The translations under genes and the position numbers were made by a program. The notes below the pieces were generated by a model. It saw only the letters and a program-made list of their open reading frames with translations. It was not told where the DNA came from and searched no databases. Below, piece by piece: positions 19,337-27,736 of a stretch of 64,000 bases of DNA. The DNA is from Nocardioides malaquae (GTDB lineage Bacteria > Actinomycetota > Actinomycetes > Propionibacteriales > Nocardioidaceae), in contig NZ_JADCSA010000001.1 of NCBI RefSeq assembly GCF_015070385.1, positions 62,001-126,000 of the forward strand, in the 5' to 3' direction. Position 1 is the first letter of the stretch; each line of letters begins with the position of its first letter.

Positions 19337-20442
19337 ACCAGCCTGTCCGCGACCTGCTGCACGAACGAGCCGACCGGCTCGAAGCTCCCCTCGTCGACGT
19401 CTCCTCCATCATCGACGACGGCTCCCGCCTTCGCCGCCGGCGCCGCGCCCGCACTGCCGGGGGCGTGGGGGTCCTTGCCGCCTGCGCCGTCCTCGGGGCC
19501 GCGGCCCTGCCGGGGCTCCTGCCCTCGACCGAGACGGCCGCCACGGAGTTCTCCTTCGCGAACGCCTTCGCCGACCTCGACCCGGCCTACGCCGTGGGCT
19601 CCAGCATCCACCTGGCCGGGGAGGAGTTCACCGTCCCCACCCCCGTCCTGGCGATGGTCCAGACGACCGACGGCATTGTCTACAGCGACCGCCAGGGCCA
19701 GGTGTGGTCGGCCTCCGGCGACGAACCCGCTGTCCAGGTCGGCAGCACCGACCGGAAGGGGCCACGTCTCGTGTCGGAGGGCTCGAGAGCGGCCTGGGCC
19801 GAACCCGCTGCGGGCGGGGTCGAGTTCGTGGTCCTCGACCAGCAGTCGGGGTCGACGGCCCGGCCGCTCGCCACGGACAGCCGGGTCGGCGACCCGGAGG
19901 TGCTCGCCCTGGACGGCGACGACCTCTACCTGCGTGACGACCGCGGGTTGGTGCGCGTGGGCCTGGCCGACGACAGCGCCGAGGTGCTCTCCCCGTGGCT
20001 CGGGGACCTCGAGGTGACGGACGTCGAGGAGGGGCTGATCGCCCACACGGTGCCCCCGGGGTCTCGCGCAAGGTCGCTGAACGGCTTCGTGGGGCCGTCG
20101 GTGGGCGGCGGAACCCGGCTGGACTCTGCCTGGACGATGCTGGACCTCTCCGATGACGGTCGGTTCCTCCTGGGCGAGACGGAGCCGGACACCTTCGCCG
20201 TCTTCGACGTCGCCGCGGGCACCGCCGAGCCGATCACCTCGCCGGGCCACGAGTTCCTCATCGGTTATCGCTGGCTCGACCAGGACACCTACCTGGCGCT
20301 GGGCATGAACCGTCCGTGGAACACGACTCCCGTCGACCTGCTCCGCTGTGACATCGGCACGGGCTGCGAGATCACTGCGGAGGCCATCGGGACGGTCAAG
20401 GACGGCTTGACCCTCCCCTTCGGTGAGTCGATGGACGGCTGA
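19333..20442 (+). CDS. membrane-anchored putative regulator of the adjacent sigma factor
   Basis: A 369-residue protein with a ~45-residue Arg-rich cytoplasmic N-terminus (DVSSIIDDGSRLRRRRR), one transmembrane segment (residues ~42-65), and a large extracytoplasmic part rich in repeated beta-strand motifs of a propeller type (for example TDGIVYSDRQGQVW, DDLYLRDDRGLVRVG). No zinc-binding anti-sigma (HxxxCxxC) motif is visible. Coupling to the sigma gene suggests a sensor or anti-sigma role; this is inference from position and topology. It closely resembles the layout of the product of 29741-31141. Confidence 0.75.
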   Translation: MNQPVRDLLHERADRLEAPLVDVSSIIDDGSRLRRRRRARTAGGVGVLAACAVLGAAALPGLLPSTETAATEFSFANAFADLDPAYAVGSSIHLAGEEFTVPTPVLAMVQTTDGIVYSDRQGQVWSASGDEPAVQVGSTDRKGPRLVSEGSRAAWAEPAAGGVEFVVLDQQSGSTARPLATDSRVGDPEVLALDGDDLYLRDDRGLVRVGLADDSAEVLSPWLGDLEVTDVEEGLIAHTVPPGSRARSLNGFVGPSVGGGTRLDSAWTMLDLSDDGRFLLGETEPDTFAVFDVAAGTAEPITSPGHEFLIGYRWLDQDTYLALGMNRPWNTTPVDLLRCDIGTGCEITAEAIGTVKDGLTLPFGESMDG

Positions 20443-20455
20443 GCCAGACGTCGCC

Positions 20456-21958
20456 TCAGGCGGTCGGGACCGTGCCGGTCCCGGCCGCCTGCTGCTGCCC
20501 CAGACGCGAGTGACGACGCCCGTAGGCGAAGTAGACGACGACGCCGACGGCCATCCAGGCGAGGAAGCGGAGCCACGTGTCCCCGACGAGGTTGAGCATC
20601 AGGTAGAACGACAGGAGCACCGAGAGCGGGGCGACGACGCCAGCCGCAGGCACACGGAAGCCGCGCTGCAGGTCCGGTCGCGTCCGCCGCAGCACGAGCA
20701 CGCCGACGGCGACCAGGATGAAGGCGAAGAGCGTGCCGATGCTGACCAGGTGGCCGAGTGTCTCGAAGTCGACGAACCCGGCGAGCAGGGCCACACCGGC
20801 ACCGCTGATGACCGTGATCCGCGAGGGCGTCCGGTAGTCGGGGTGCACCTTCGCCAGCCAGCGCGGCAGCAGGCCGTCGCGGGCCATTGCGAAACCGACC
20901 CGGGTCTGCCCCATCACCAAGGTCATCGTCACCACTGTGAGGCCGATGGTGGCACCGACAGCGATCACGTCACCGACCCAGTCCTGCCCGACCACCCGGA
21001 AGGCCGTGGCGAGCGGGGCCGAGTCCTCGGGGTCGATGTCGGTGTAGCTCTGCATCCCGGTGACGACCAGGCTCACCGCGACGTAGAGCGAGGTGACGAT
21101 CGCGAGCGAGAAGAGGATGCCGCGCGGCACGTCGCGCTGCGGGTTGCGGGTCTCCTCCGCAACCGTGGCGACCACGTCGAAGCCGAGGAAGGCGAAGAAG
21201 ACGACGGCGGCGCCCGCCATCACGCCGGCCCAGCCGAACACGGCCGGCTCCAGGCCGAAGAGCGTCGTCACCAGCGGCGAGGTGCCGAAGGAGGCGTCCC
21301 CCGCGGGCACGCTCTCGCTCTCCGGCACGAACGGCACCCAGTTGGCAACCCTGACGTAGCTCAGCCCGAGCACGATGACCAGCGCGACCACCGCCAGCTT
21401 GATCGCGGTGACCACCTGGTTGACGATGCTGGCCAGCTTGATGCCACGGGCCAGGACGGCTGTCACGAGCAGCGCGATGACCATCGCCGGGAGGTTGACG
21501 ACACCGTCGGTGGCCGAACCCAGCGCGACCGGCACCTCGAACGGCGTGCCCGCCAGGAGGCTCTGCAGATAGCCCGAGAAGCTCGAGGCCAGCGCCGCGC
21601 CCCCGACGGTGAACTCCAGCACGAGGTCCCAGCCGATGAGCCAGGCCACGAACTCGCCGAACGTCGCGTAGGAGAACGTGTACGCACTGCCCGCCACCGG
21701 CACGGTCGACGCGAACTCGGCGTAGCAGAGTGCCGCCAGGGCGCACGCCAGACCCGCCACGAGGAACGACACCGAGATGGCCGGCCCTGAGTTCTGGGCC
21801 GCGACCGTGCCCGTGTAGACGAAGATCCCGGCGCCGACGATCACGCCCACGCCAAAGATCGTCAGGTCGAGGGCGGTGAGGTTCTTCCGCAACCGGTGCT
21901 CCGGCTCATCGGTCTCGGCGATGGACTGCTCGACGCTCTTGGTGCGGAAGAGACTCAT
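20456..21958 (-). CDS. APC family amino acid permease
   Basis: A 500-residue polytopic membrane protein with about 12 to 14 predicted spans. The first span carries the APC hallmark GVGVIVGAGIFVYTG near residue 38, and SFLVAGLACALAALCYAEFAS near 65 with GSAYTFSYATFGE follows. The C-terminal pattern (spans ending YFAYGRRHS) is that of the cationic amino-acid transporter subgroup. The substrate is not certain. It lies downstream of dxs on the same strand. TACTTT 8 nt before ATG 21958 could be its -10. It is convergent with the sigma-partner gene, 13 bp apart. Confidence 0.9.
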   Translation of the reverse strand: MSLFRTKSVEQSIAETDEPEHRLRKNLTALDLTIFGVGVIVGAGIFVYTGTVAAQNSGPAISVSFLVAGLACALAALCYAEFASTVPVAGSAYTFSYATFGEFVAWLIGWDLVLEFTVGGAALASSFSGYLQSLLAGTPFEVPVALGSATDGVVNLPAMVIALLVTAVLARGIKLASIVNQVVTAIKLAVVALVIVLGLSYVRVANWVPFVPESESVPAGDASFGTSPLVTTLFGLEPAVFGWAGVMAGAAVVFFAFLGFDVVATVAEETRNPQRDVPRGILFSLAIVTSLYVAVSLVVTGMQSYTDIDPEDSAPLATAFRVVGQDWVGDVIAVGATIGLTVVTMTLVMGQTRVGFAMARDGLLPRWLAKVHPDYRTPSRITVISGAGVALLAGFVDFETLGHLVSIGTLFAFILVAVGVLVLRRTRPDLQRGFRVPAAGVVAPLSVLLSFYLMLNLVGDTWLRFLAWMAVGVVVYFAYGRRHSRLGQQQAAGTGTVPTA

Positions 21959-22023
21959 GGAAGGAGAAAGTACGCGGGTTCCGGGGCCGACTGAGAATCC
22001 TCTCGGAGGGCGCCGTGACGACC

Positions 22024-23925
22024 TCAGGCGTTGGGGGTCAGTGCCTCGTCATGCCCGTGCTGGACGGCCGAGACGTCCTCGACGATCGAGCGCGCCAACG
22101 ACTGGGCGTCCAGTCCGGCGCGGGTCAGGATGACCGGACGCTTCGCGTGCTCCAGGAACTCCTGCGGGATGCCGTGCAGGCGCACCGGCGTGGTCACGCC
22201 CTCGGCGTTGAGCGTCTGCAGGAGCACCGAACCACAGCCGCCGACGATTCCGTTGTCCTCGACGCTGACCACGAGACGGTGCTCGCGCGCCGCCTCGACG
22301 ACGGCCGGGTCAACGGGCTTGACCCACCGCGGGTCGACGACGGTGACGCCGATGCCCTGCGCCACCAGACGGTCGGCGACCTCCAGCGCGGTGGAGACCA
22401 TGGAACCCACGGCCACGAGCAGCACGTCCTTCTCGCCCTCGCGCACCATGACGTCGGCGCCTCCCATGCGACCGACCGCCTCCATGTCCTCGGGCGGCGG
22501 GCCCTTGGGGAAGCGCACCACGGTCGGGGCGTCGTCGACCAGCACGGCCTCATCGAGGAGCTCGGCCAAGCGCGCGGCATCGCGCGGGGCGGCCAGGCGC
22601 AGACCGGGGACGACCTGCAGGATCGACATGTCCCACATGCCGTTGTGGCTCGCGCCGTCGTCGCCGGTGACGCCGGAGCGGTCGAGCACGAAGGTCACGC
22701 CGCACTTGTGCAGCGCCACGTCCATCAGGACCTGGTCGAAGGCACGGTTGAGGAAGGTGGCGTAGACCGCGAAGACCGGGTGCAGCCCGCCCATGGCCAG
22801 GCCCGCGGCCGAGGTCACCGCGTGCTGCTCGGCGATGCCCACGTCGAACGTACGCCCCGGGAAGCGGCGCTGGAACTCGTCCAGGCCCACGGGGTGCATC
22901 ATCGCCGCGGTCAGGGCGACCACGTCCTGGCGCCGCTCGCCCAGCCGCACCACGGCGTCGGAGAAGTGGTCGGTCCAGATGCGGCCCTTCGGCTTCTCGG
23001 CACCGTTCTGCACGTCGAAGGGGCCGGGCGCGTGGAACTGGTCGGCCTCGTGACGCTCGGCCGGGTCGTAGCCGAAGCCCTTGCGGGTGATGGCGTGCAC
23101 GATCACCGGACCACCGAACTTCTTGGCCTGCGTGAGCACCTCCTCCATCGCCGCGCGGTCGTGCCCGTCGACGGGTCCGACGTACTTCAGGCCCAGGTCC
23201 TCGAAGAGGCCCTGAGGAGCAAGGGCGTCCTTCATGCCCTTCTTCATCGCGTGCAGCGTGTCGTAGGCAGCCCCGCCGACGCCCGGCACCTGGTTGAGCC
23301 GCTTCTTCACCAGGTCGAGGACCTGCTCGTAGCGCGGGTTGGTGCGCAGGCGGGTCAGCGCGGTGGCCAGGCCCCCGATGGTGGGCGTGTAGGAGCGCTC
23401 GTTGTCGTTGACGACGATGACGAGCTTGGAATCACGCGCGATGGCGATGTTGTTCAACGCCTCCCACGCCATGCCGCCGGTCAGCGCACCGTCACCGATG
23501 ACCGCGACGACGTGGCGGTCCTCGCCGCGGATCGCGTACGCCTTGGCGAGGCCGTCGGCATAGCTGAGGCTGGTCGAGGCGTGGGAGTTCTCGACGATGT
23601 CGTGCTCGGACTCCGTCTGGCTGGGGTAGCCGGAGAGGCCGCCCTCCTGGCGCAGGGTGGAGAACTGGTCGGCCCGCCCGGTGACGAGCTTGTGCACGTA
23701 GGACTGGTGGCCGGTGTCGAGGACGACCCGGTCACGCGGGGAGTCGAAGACCCGATGGACCGCCAGCGTGAGCTCGACGACGCCGAGGTTGGGACCGAGG
23801 TGACCCCCGGTCCTGGCGCAGGTGCTGATCAGGACGTCGCGGATCTCGGCCGCCAGGTCGCTGAGCTGGTCGTCGCTGAGGCCTCGCAGGTCGCGTGGCG
23901 TGGCGATCGAGTCCAGAAGCCCCAT
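22024..23925 (-). CDS. dxs: 1-deoxy-D-xylulose-5-phosphate synthase
   Basis: Full-length DXS (633 residues), first enzyme of the MEP isoprenoid pathway, condensing pyruvate and glyceraldehyde 3-phosphate with thiamine diphosphate. The N-terminal domain has [14 protein letters not shown] and the ThDP/Mg motif [17 protein letters not shown] near residue 150. The transketolase-like centre has [11 protein letters not shown] near 360 and [15 protein letters not shown] near 410, followed by the C-terminal transketolase domain. ATG 23925 follows CGGAGG and begins the conserved MGLLDSI; longer readings are unsupported. Confidence 0.97.
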   Translation of the reverse strand: MGLLDSIATPRDLRGLSDDQLSDLAAEIRDVLISTCARTGGHLGPNLGVVELTLAVHRVFDSPRDRVVLDTGHQSYVHKLVTGRADQFSTLRQEGGLSGYPSQTESEHDIVENSHASTSLSYADGLAKAYAIRGEDRHVVAVIGDGALTGGMAWEALNNIAIARDSKLVIVVNDNERSYTPTIGGLATALTRLRTNPRYEQVLDLVKKRLNQVPGVGGAAYDTLHAMKKGMKDALAPQGLFEDLGLKYVGPVDGHDRAAMEEVLTQAKKFGGPVIVHAITRKGFGYDPAERHEADQFHAPGPFDVQNGAEKPKGRIWTDHFSDAVVRLGERRQDVVALTAAMMHPVGLDEFQRRFPGRTFDVGIAEQHAVTSAAGLAMGGLHPVFAVYATFLNRAFDQVLMDVALHKCGVTFVLDRSGVTGDDGASHNGMWDMSILQVVPGLRLAAPRDAARLAELLDEAVLVDDAPTVVRFPKGPPPEDMEAVGRMGGADVMVREGEKDVLLVAVGSMVSTALEVADRLVAQGIGVTVVDPRWVKPVDPAVVEAAREHRLVVSVEDNGIVGGCGSVLLQTLNAEGVTTPVRLHGIPQEFLEHAKRPVILTRAGLDAQSLARSIVEDVSAVQHGHDEALTPNA

Positions 23926-23963
23926 GGTCCTCCGCTTTCCGGTGTGGGTCAGTGACGTCCGCA

Positions 23964-23990
23964 GGCCCTGCGCCAAGTGCGCGCAGGGCC
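23964..23990 (-). terminator. hairpin between the DCoH-VOC gene and dxs
   Basis: GGCCCTGCGC and GCGCAGGGCC form a perfect 10-bp stem with a 7-nt loop, 44 nt past the stop of the upstream minus-strand gene and 38 nt before dxs. It probably ends the upstream transcript; a role in the dxs leader is possible. Confidence 0.6.
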
Positions 23991-24034
23991 ACAACGCGGA
24001 GTCAGTCAGTCTAGGCGATCAGGCCTGAGGGACG

Positions 24035-24682
24035 TCAGCCAGCGGGCTCGGCGGCCGTGCACACGCAGGCCCGGTTGCCCTCGACGTCCTCGAGCACGAC
24101 GTAGGAGGGGGCGTGCTCGTCGGAGACGATCCGCCCGCCGGACTCGAGCACCGCGGCGATGCGCGCCTCGGCCTGGTCGACCGGCACCGTCACGTCGAGG
24201 TGGAACCGCTGGCGTGGTTCCTCGGCGCCGCTGCGCTGGAACCAGAGGGAGGGCAGGTCGGAGTCGTCGTCACGCAGGTCGCCGTCGCCCGGCGAGGGAT
24301 CGATCCCGAGGAGCGCGGCCCAGAACGGCCGCACCGCGGACGGGTCAGGGGTGTCGAGCGCGACCTCGACCACCGACAGCGCCTCCGGCGTGGCCCGGAC
24401 CCCGGCCGCGGCAGCCAGCTCGGAGGTGCGACGTGCCAGACGTACGTCGCGCCCGGTCACCCCGCGTACGTCGTGGCTCCACAACCGGACGTTCAGGTGG
24501 CCCCACCGGAGGTCGAGGTCGGGATGGTGGTCCATCTCCTCGGCCACCTCGCCGATGGCGTTGACCAGCGCCAGGCCGGCAGCGAACCCGCCTGTGCGGT
24601 AACGGGTCTGCAGCGCCCCCTGCAACAACCTCCAGTCCGTCAGCCCGGCCTCAGCGACCTGGGCCTCACTCAACGCACTCAT
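24035..24682 (-). CDS. fusion of a pterin-4a-carbinolamine dehydratase-like domain and a VOC domain
   Basis: A 215-residue two-domain protein. Residues ~10-95 match the DCoH / pterin carbinolamine dehydratase fold, with the catalytic-type His pair in MDHHPDLDLRWGHLNVRLWSH. Residues ~105-210 form a glyoxalase/VOC domain (VEVALDTPDP, FHLDVTVPVDQAEARI, YVVLEDVEGNRACVC). ATG 24682 follows AGGAGG by 6 nt. The pairing of these domains is seen in actinobacteria, but the reaction is unknown; it might act on a pterin or a small metabolite. Confidence 0.85.
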   Translation of the reverse strand: MSALSEAQVAEAGLTDWRLLQGALQTRYRTGGFAAGLALVNAIGEVAEEMDHHPDLDLRWGHLNVRLWSHDVRGVTGRDVRLARRTSELAAAAGVRATPEALSVVEVALDTPDPSAVRPFWAALLGIDPSPGDGDLRDDDSDLPSLWFQRSGAEEPRQRFHLDVTVPVDQAEARIAAVLESGGRIVSDEHAPSYVVLEDVEGNRACVCTAAEPAG

Positions 24683-24738
24683 ACGTCCTCCTGCGAGCAG
24701 TGCACCCCTCCGTGGCGGTACGCACGGACGGGCGGGGC

Positions 24739-25038
24739 TCAGCGGCCCTTGACGTCGACAGCGGCCGCCGCTGCGGTCGCCACCGCGGTCACGACGCCGA
24801 CCGAGGGCCAGGCGCCGATCTTCTTGGCCAACGGGTGCGAGGCCCCGAAGGCTCCGACGTAGACGGCGGTCAGCGCCGTGGCGCCGACCGGTCCGACCTG
24901 CTGGGCCCACTGCTTCGCTGCGAGCCCACCGGCGACGGCCAGCACGGCTCCGCCGAGGGGGCGCTTCCCGGAGAAGCGGGCGGCGGAGTAGCCGCCCACC
25001 AGACCGACGGCGACCAGGGCTGCAGTGGGGATCCTCAT
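24739..25038 (-). CDS. small membrane protein of unknown function
   Basis: A 99-residue protein with two or three predicted membrane segments (IPTAALVAVGLVGGYSAA, GGAVLAVAGGLAAKQWA, ALTAVYVGAFGAS) and a positively charged loop. No catalytic motif is visible. TAGTGT lies 7 nt before ATG 25038, suggesting a leaderless transcript. It lies 10 nt past the end of the Nudix gene on the same strand. Confidence 0.75.
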   Translation of the reverse strand: MRIPTAALVAVGLVGGYSAARFSGKRPLGGAVLAVAGGLAAKQWAQQVGPVGATALTAVYVGAFGASHPLAKKIGAWPSVGVVTAVATAAAAAVDVKGR

Positions 25039-25048
25039 GCGTTCCACA

Positions 25049-25894
25049 CTACGCCGAGGCACGAGTCGCGAGATGGGCCGGCAGGATCTGCGCTGCCGCC
25101 CGCGTCAACGGCAGCTCGAGTGCCTCGCGCTCGTCGACGAAGACGATGCGCCGTCCTTCACGGCACTCCACGTCGGCGTCGGAGAGGTCGACGTCGGCGG
25201 CGAAGACCTCCATCCGGTCCCAGGTGCCGTGACTGGCACGGTGGTCGACGACGAAGGCGCGCCATCTGCGCAGGGCCCCGGTCGGCAGCACCAGGCCGGT
25301 CTCCTCGGCCAGCTCGCGGGGAGCCGCCTGGGCGAAGGTCTCCCCCGGCTCGACGTGGCCTCCGGGCAGCCCCCACCGCTCCGGGTCGATCGGGGCGTGC
25401 TCGTCGCGCTCCTGCAGCAGCAGCTGTCCGGCACGGTTGCGCAGCAGCACCCCGGCGAACCTGCGCTCCCCCAAGCGGGGTGGATGGTCCGCGATCCACG
25501 GCCGCAGCAGCCCCAGGACGTCGACGGCACAGTCGACGACGTCGACACCCGCGAGGTCGTCGGGGTCGCGGAAGAGCATCTGTACGCCCTCGTGGCACGC
25601 CACGTCGTGCTGGCCGAGGTCGGTGCGCGCGGCGAAGAACTCCCACTGCCACTCCCCCACCCCGGGCTCGACCAGGTGCTGGAGGCCCAGGCTCGTCAGG
25701 TCGGCGGCGTCGACGTGGACGCCGGTCTCCTCGGCCAGCTCACGGACGGCACACTCGACGCTGCTCTCCCCGGGCTCCCGGCGACCGCCCGGGAAGCACC
25801 ACTGGTGGGGCCAGCGGTCGGTCGAGCCGTCGCGCTCCTGCATGAGCACGAAGCCCCGCGGATCGACGAGAGCGATGCAGGCGAAGTCGACCAT
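25049..25894 (-). CDS. tandem Nudix hydrolase with two Nudix domains
   Basis: A 281-residue protein with two complete Nudix boxes (Gx5Ex7REUxEExGU): GGRREPGESS...RELAEETGV near residues 40-62 and GGHVEPGETF...RELAEETGL near 180-202. Both keep the catalytic glutamates, so both domains may be active on nucleoside-diphosphate-linked substrates. Short linker residues ~120-145 join them. TAGGTT lies 6 nt before ATG 25894, which indicates leaderless initiation. The substrate is unknown. Confidence 0.9.
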   Translation of the reverse strand: MVDFACIALVDPRGFVLMQERDGSTDRWPHQWCFPGGRREPGESSVECAVRELAEETGVHVDAADLTSLGLQHLVEPGVGEWQWEFFAARTDLGQHDVACHEGVQMLFRDPDDLAGVDVVDCAVDVLGLLRPWIADHPPRLGERRFAGVLLRNRAGQLLLQERDEHAPIDPERWGLPGGHVEPGETFAQAAPRELAEETGLVLPTGALRRWRAFVVDHRASHGTWDRMEVFAADVDLSDADVECREGRRIVFVDEREALELPLTRAAAQILPAHLATRASA

Positions 25895-25914
25895 GGCCCG
25901 AACCTAGCGCGCCC

Positions 25915-26286
25915 TCAGAGCCGGGCGACGTAACGGCGTCCGCGCAACGCCTCCTCCACCAGGCCCGCGGCCCGGCGCACCGTCGCGAGGCGGGCGTCCT
26001 CGAGCAGGAAGGTCTGCACCGCCGCCTCCACCACCGCGTCGGTGGCGACGTCACGCAGGTCCATCCGGATGCCGCTCAGCCCCCGCCGCACCGCAGCCTG
26101 GTCGGCCTCGACGTGGATGACCGCGAAGCGGGCCAGCACGACGGGGTGGCGCCGCAGTCCTTGGTAACGGCGGTACTCCGGGGGGCAGAGGTCTAGCAGC
26201 CACGAGACCGCGGTGGCCTCCCAGTCGGGCGCGTCAGGAGGCCTGACCTCAGGGGGCCAGCCGGGCGGAGCAACATGACGCGACAC
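25915..26286 (-). CDS. SOS-controlled small protein of unknown function
   Basis: A 123-residue basic, helical protein not assigned to a function. It begins SRHVAPPGWPPEVRP, a Pro-rich N-terminus, then WLLDLCPPEYRRY, several Arg-rich helices, and ends GRRYVARL. The start GTG 26286 is chosen because a TACAAT -10 ends 6 nt upstream, giving a leaderless message; the GTG at 26307 would lie inside the LexA box. The perfect LexA operator overlapping the promoter indicates induction after DNA damage. No nuclease or polymerase motif is visible. Confidence 0.75.
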   Translation of the reverse strand: MSRHVAPPGWPPEVRPPDAPDWEATAVSWLLDLCPPEYRRYQGLRRHPVVLARFAVIHVEADQAAVRRGLSGIRMDLRDVATDAVVEAAVQTFLLEDARLATVRRAAGLVEEALRGRRYVARL

Positions 26287-26292
26287 TCCCCC

Positions 26293-26298
26293 ATTGTA
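26293..26298 (-). promoter_or_regulatory. -10 box of the LexA-controlled gene
   Basis: TACAAT on the minus strand, 6 nt before GTG 26286, a near-consensus -10 positioned for a leaderless transcript. Confidence 0.65.
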
Positions 26299-26299
26299 G

Positions 26300-26315
26300 T
26301 CGAACACCTGTTCGA
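26300..26315. promoter_or_regulatory. LexA operator (SOS box)
   Basis: TCGAAC-ACCT-GTTCGA matches the mycobacterial LexA consensus TCGAAC-N4-GTTCGA at every base. It abuts the -10 at 26293, so bound LexA would block the promoter. A second perfect palindrome, CACCTGTTCGAACAGGTG at 26305-26322, overlaps it. Confidence 0.85.
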
Positions 26316-26378
26316 ACAGGTGCGCAGGGAGAAAACACTCTTCGTCCTGCGGACTCGTCGGCCAGGTCCGTCGGCCCG

Positions 26379-26474
26379 TCAGTCCAGGTGGGACTCCAAG
26401 CGCTGGACCTTCGCCTCGATCTCGCCGGAGTCGTGCTGTCGTCTGAACCCTCCTCCTCCATCGCGTCCACTCCC
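26379..26474 (-). pseudogene. C-terminal remnant of a thiamine-binding protein gene
   Basis: The minus strand first reads Glu-Trp-Asp-Ala-Met-Glu-Glu, then after a frame change GEIEAKVQRLESHLD and a stop at 26379. The last stretch aligns with GELDAKVARVESVL at the end of the intact thiamine-binding protein at 28734-29042 (9 of 14 identical). The first residues continue the truncated copy that ends at 29099. An internal deletion of roughly 75-80 bp and a frameshift have disabled it. Confidence 0.6.
26467..26474. repeat. 8-bp direct repeat, left border of the insertion
   Basis: CCACTCCC, repeated exactly at 29099-29106. Both copies lie at the same codon pair (Glu-Trp) of the interrupted thiamine-binding gene, as expected for a target-site duplication. 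Confidence 0.5.
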
Positions 26475-26544
26475 TATGGCGCCCACCAGAGAGAAGTCTG
26501 GAGTTGCCTCCCCTCCTGCCGGAACGCCGCCATACGGTTATGGC

Positions 26545-27021
26545 ATGAGCGAAGCGTCATGGGCCGTTGTGGGCGTGATCGTGGGCTCGATCCTGCCCTT
26601 TCTGACGGGCCTATTGAGTGAGCGACGAGCGGACAAGAGAGCCAGCGACGATCGGCAGGAGCGGCGCGAGGATCGACTTTTCGATGCCCGCCGAGCGGCA
26701 TTCGAGAAGTATCAGTCGATCGCTAGGTCGCTCCTCGATCAGGCTTGGGAGGCGCATGCCGGACTCTCAGAGGCTCCGCCACTCGATTACAACTTCACCG
26801 ATCCGCTAGTCGAAGCCCTCGGCGCCGTTCGCCTCTATGCGTCCGGTGACACGGTCAAGGCGGCGGAGGCTCTCCTGCACGCGGTCAGGGACTATGCGAC
26901 AGGTGACGTCGCAGACGCCCCCGATCCCGCAATCCAGAATTCCGCATTTGCCCACGTCGACGCTGCAATAGAGATGTTCTCGGCAACGGCCCGAGCCGAC
27001 CTAGGAGCAACGCGAACGTGA
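26545..27021 (+). CDS. membrane-anchored coiled-coil protein A of the insertion
   Basis: A 158-residue protein with one N-terminal transmembrane segment (AVVGVIVGSILPFLTGLL), then a highly charged coiled-coil (residues ~28-60, ADKRASDDRQERREDR), and a helical C-terminus. The block ALGAVRLYASGDTVKAAEAL near residue 95 resembles the block in the product of 28182-28661, so the two are of one family. TACGGT 6 nt before ATG 26545 suggests a leaderless transcript. The function is unknown; proteins of this build are common in variable actinobacterial loci. Confidence 0.7.
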   Translation: MSEASWAVVGVIVGSILPFLTGLLSERRADKRASDDRQERREDRLFDARRAAFEKYQSIARSLLDQAWEAHAGLSEAPPLDYNFTDPLVEALGAVRLYASGDTVKAAEALLHAVRDYATGDVADAPDPAIQNSAFAHVDAAIEMFSATARADLGATRT

Positions 27022-27151
27022 CCGTGAGACGACTGAGCACCTCGGCAGTCTGGCGAGGCCGAAGAAACTAGTCGTGGCAGGCACGCGACGTCCGATGCCT
27101 GACGCTAGTCCAGTTCATCACTGAACAACGTTGAACCTTCTTCGGGGCTTC

Positions 27152-27736
27152 TCAGTCGCGAAGGAGCGCGAGGAGATCGCCGAGTGAGCCGATTGCGATA
27201 AAGGCTGAGTCGTCGTCGCGGCCGGGCGCCGGTCCCCAGAGGCACACGCCGCCGAGCGACTCCCCGGCGTCGATCCGCCGGGCCACGGTCGCCGCCTTAC
27301 CGCGCTGGACGTAGGCGAAAGGCTTCCGGGCTCCTGGTCCGTGCAGCGCGACGGCGTTGCGGTCGTGCGGGTTGTCGGGCTCCCGCCGCAACTCCACCGG
27401 GCGACCCTTCCGAAGGTCAGCGGTCCTGAACGTGGGCGCGAAGAACGTCGCTCCCCTGGCGTAGGTCGTGACTAGCCCGACCGCCCGCAGGCCCGACCCC
27501 TTCGGGTTGACGAGGTCGCCACCCTCGATGAGGCGGAGCGAGAGCCGGTCCCCGGCGTCCACGAGTCGCAACGCCGGTAGGCCATCGGCGCCGCGCACCA
27601 CGCGAGCGGCCTCGGACTCCTTCGGCAGGTAGTCCGCCCTCACCGGATAGCCACGCGGCGGGCGCGCCTTGGGCCACCCCTCCGCGTTGCGGCGTGCGAG
27701 CGCGTCGAGGAAGACCTGCCACTCGTCGGCGCTCAG
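27152..27736 (-). CDS. HIRAN-domain protein
   Basis: About 194 residues. Residues ~85-160 match a HIRAN domain: VTTYARGATFF, VELRREPDNPHDRNAVALHG and a FAYVQRGKAATVARRI block. HIRAN domains bind DNA ends or stalled forks and often accompany helicases or nucleases; here it stands alone after a basic N-terminal region. The start is unusual: CTG 27736 overlaps the upstream stop (CTGA) and follows a GGAGGG site by 6 nt, whereas GTG 27802 has no ribosome binding site. A longer form to 27802 remains possible. Confidence 0.7.
   Translation of the reverse strand: MSADEWQVFLDALARRNAEGWPKARPPRGYPVRADYLPKESEAARVVRGADGLPALRLVDAGDRLSLRLIEGGDLVNPKGSGLRAVGLVTTYARGATFFAPTFRTADLRKGRPVELRREPDNPHDRNAVALHGPGARKPFAYVQRGKAATVARRIDAGESLGGVCLWGPAPGRDDDSAFIAIGSLGDLLALLRD

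Noticed and set aside
22015-23955. Long plus-strand frame opposite dxs
   Set aside because: Mirror composition and no motifs; dxs is certain.
27113-27126. GTTCA-TCAC-TGAAC inverted repeat in the insertion
   Set aside because: Resembles a LexA half-site pair but lacks the flanking bases of the consensus and lies at the 3' ends of convergent genes.
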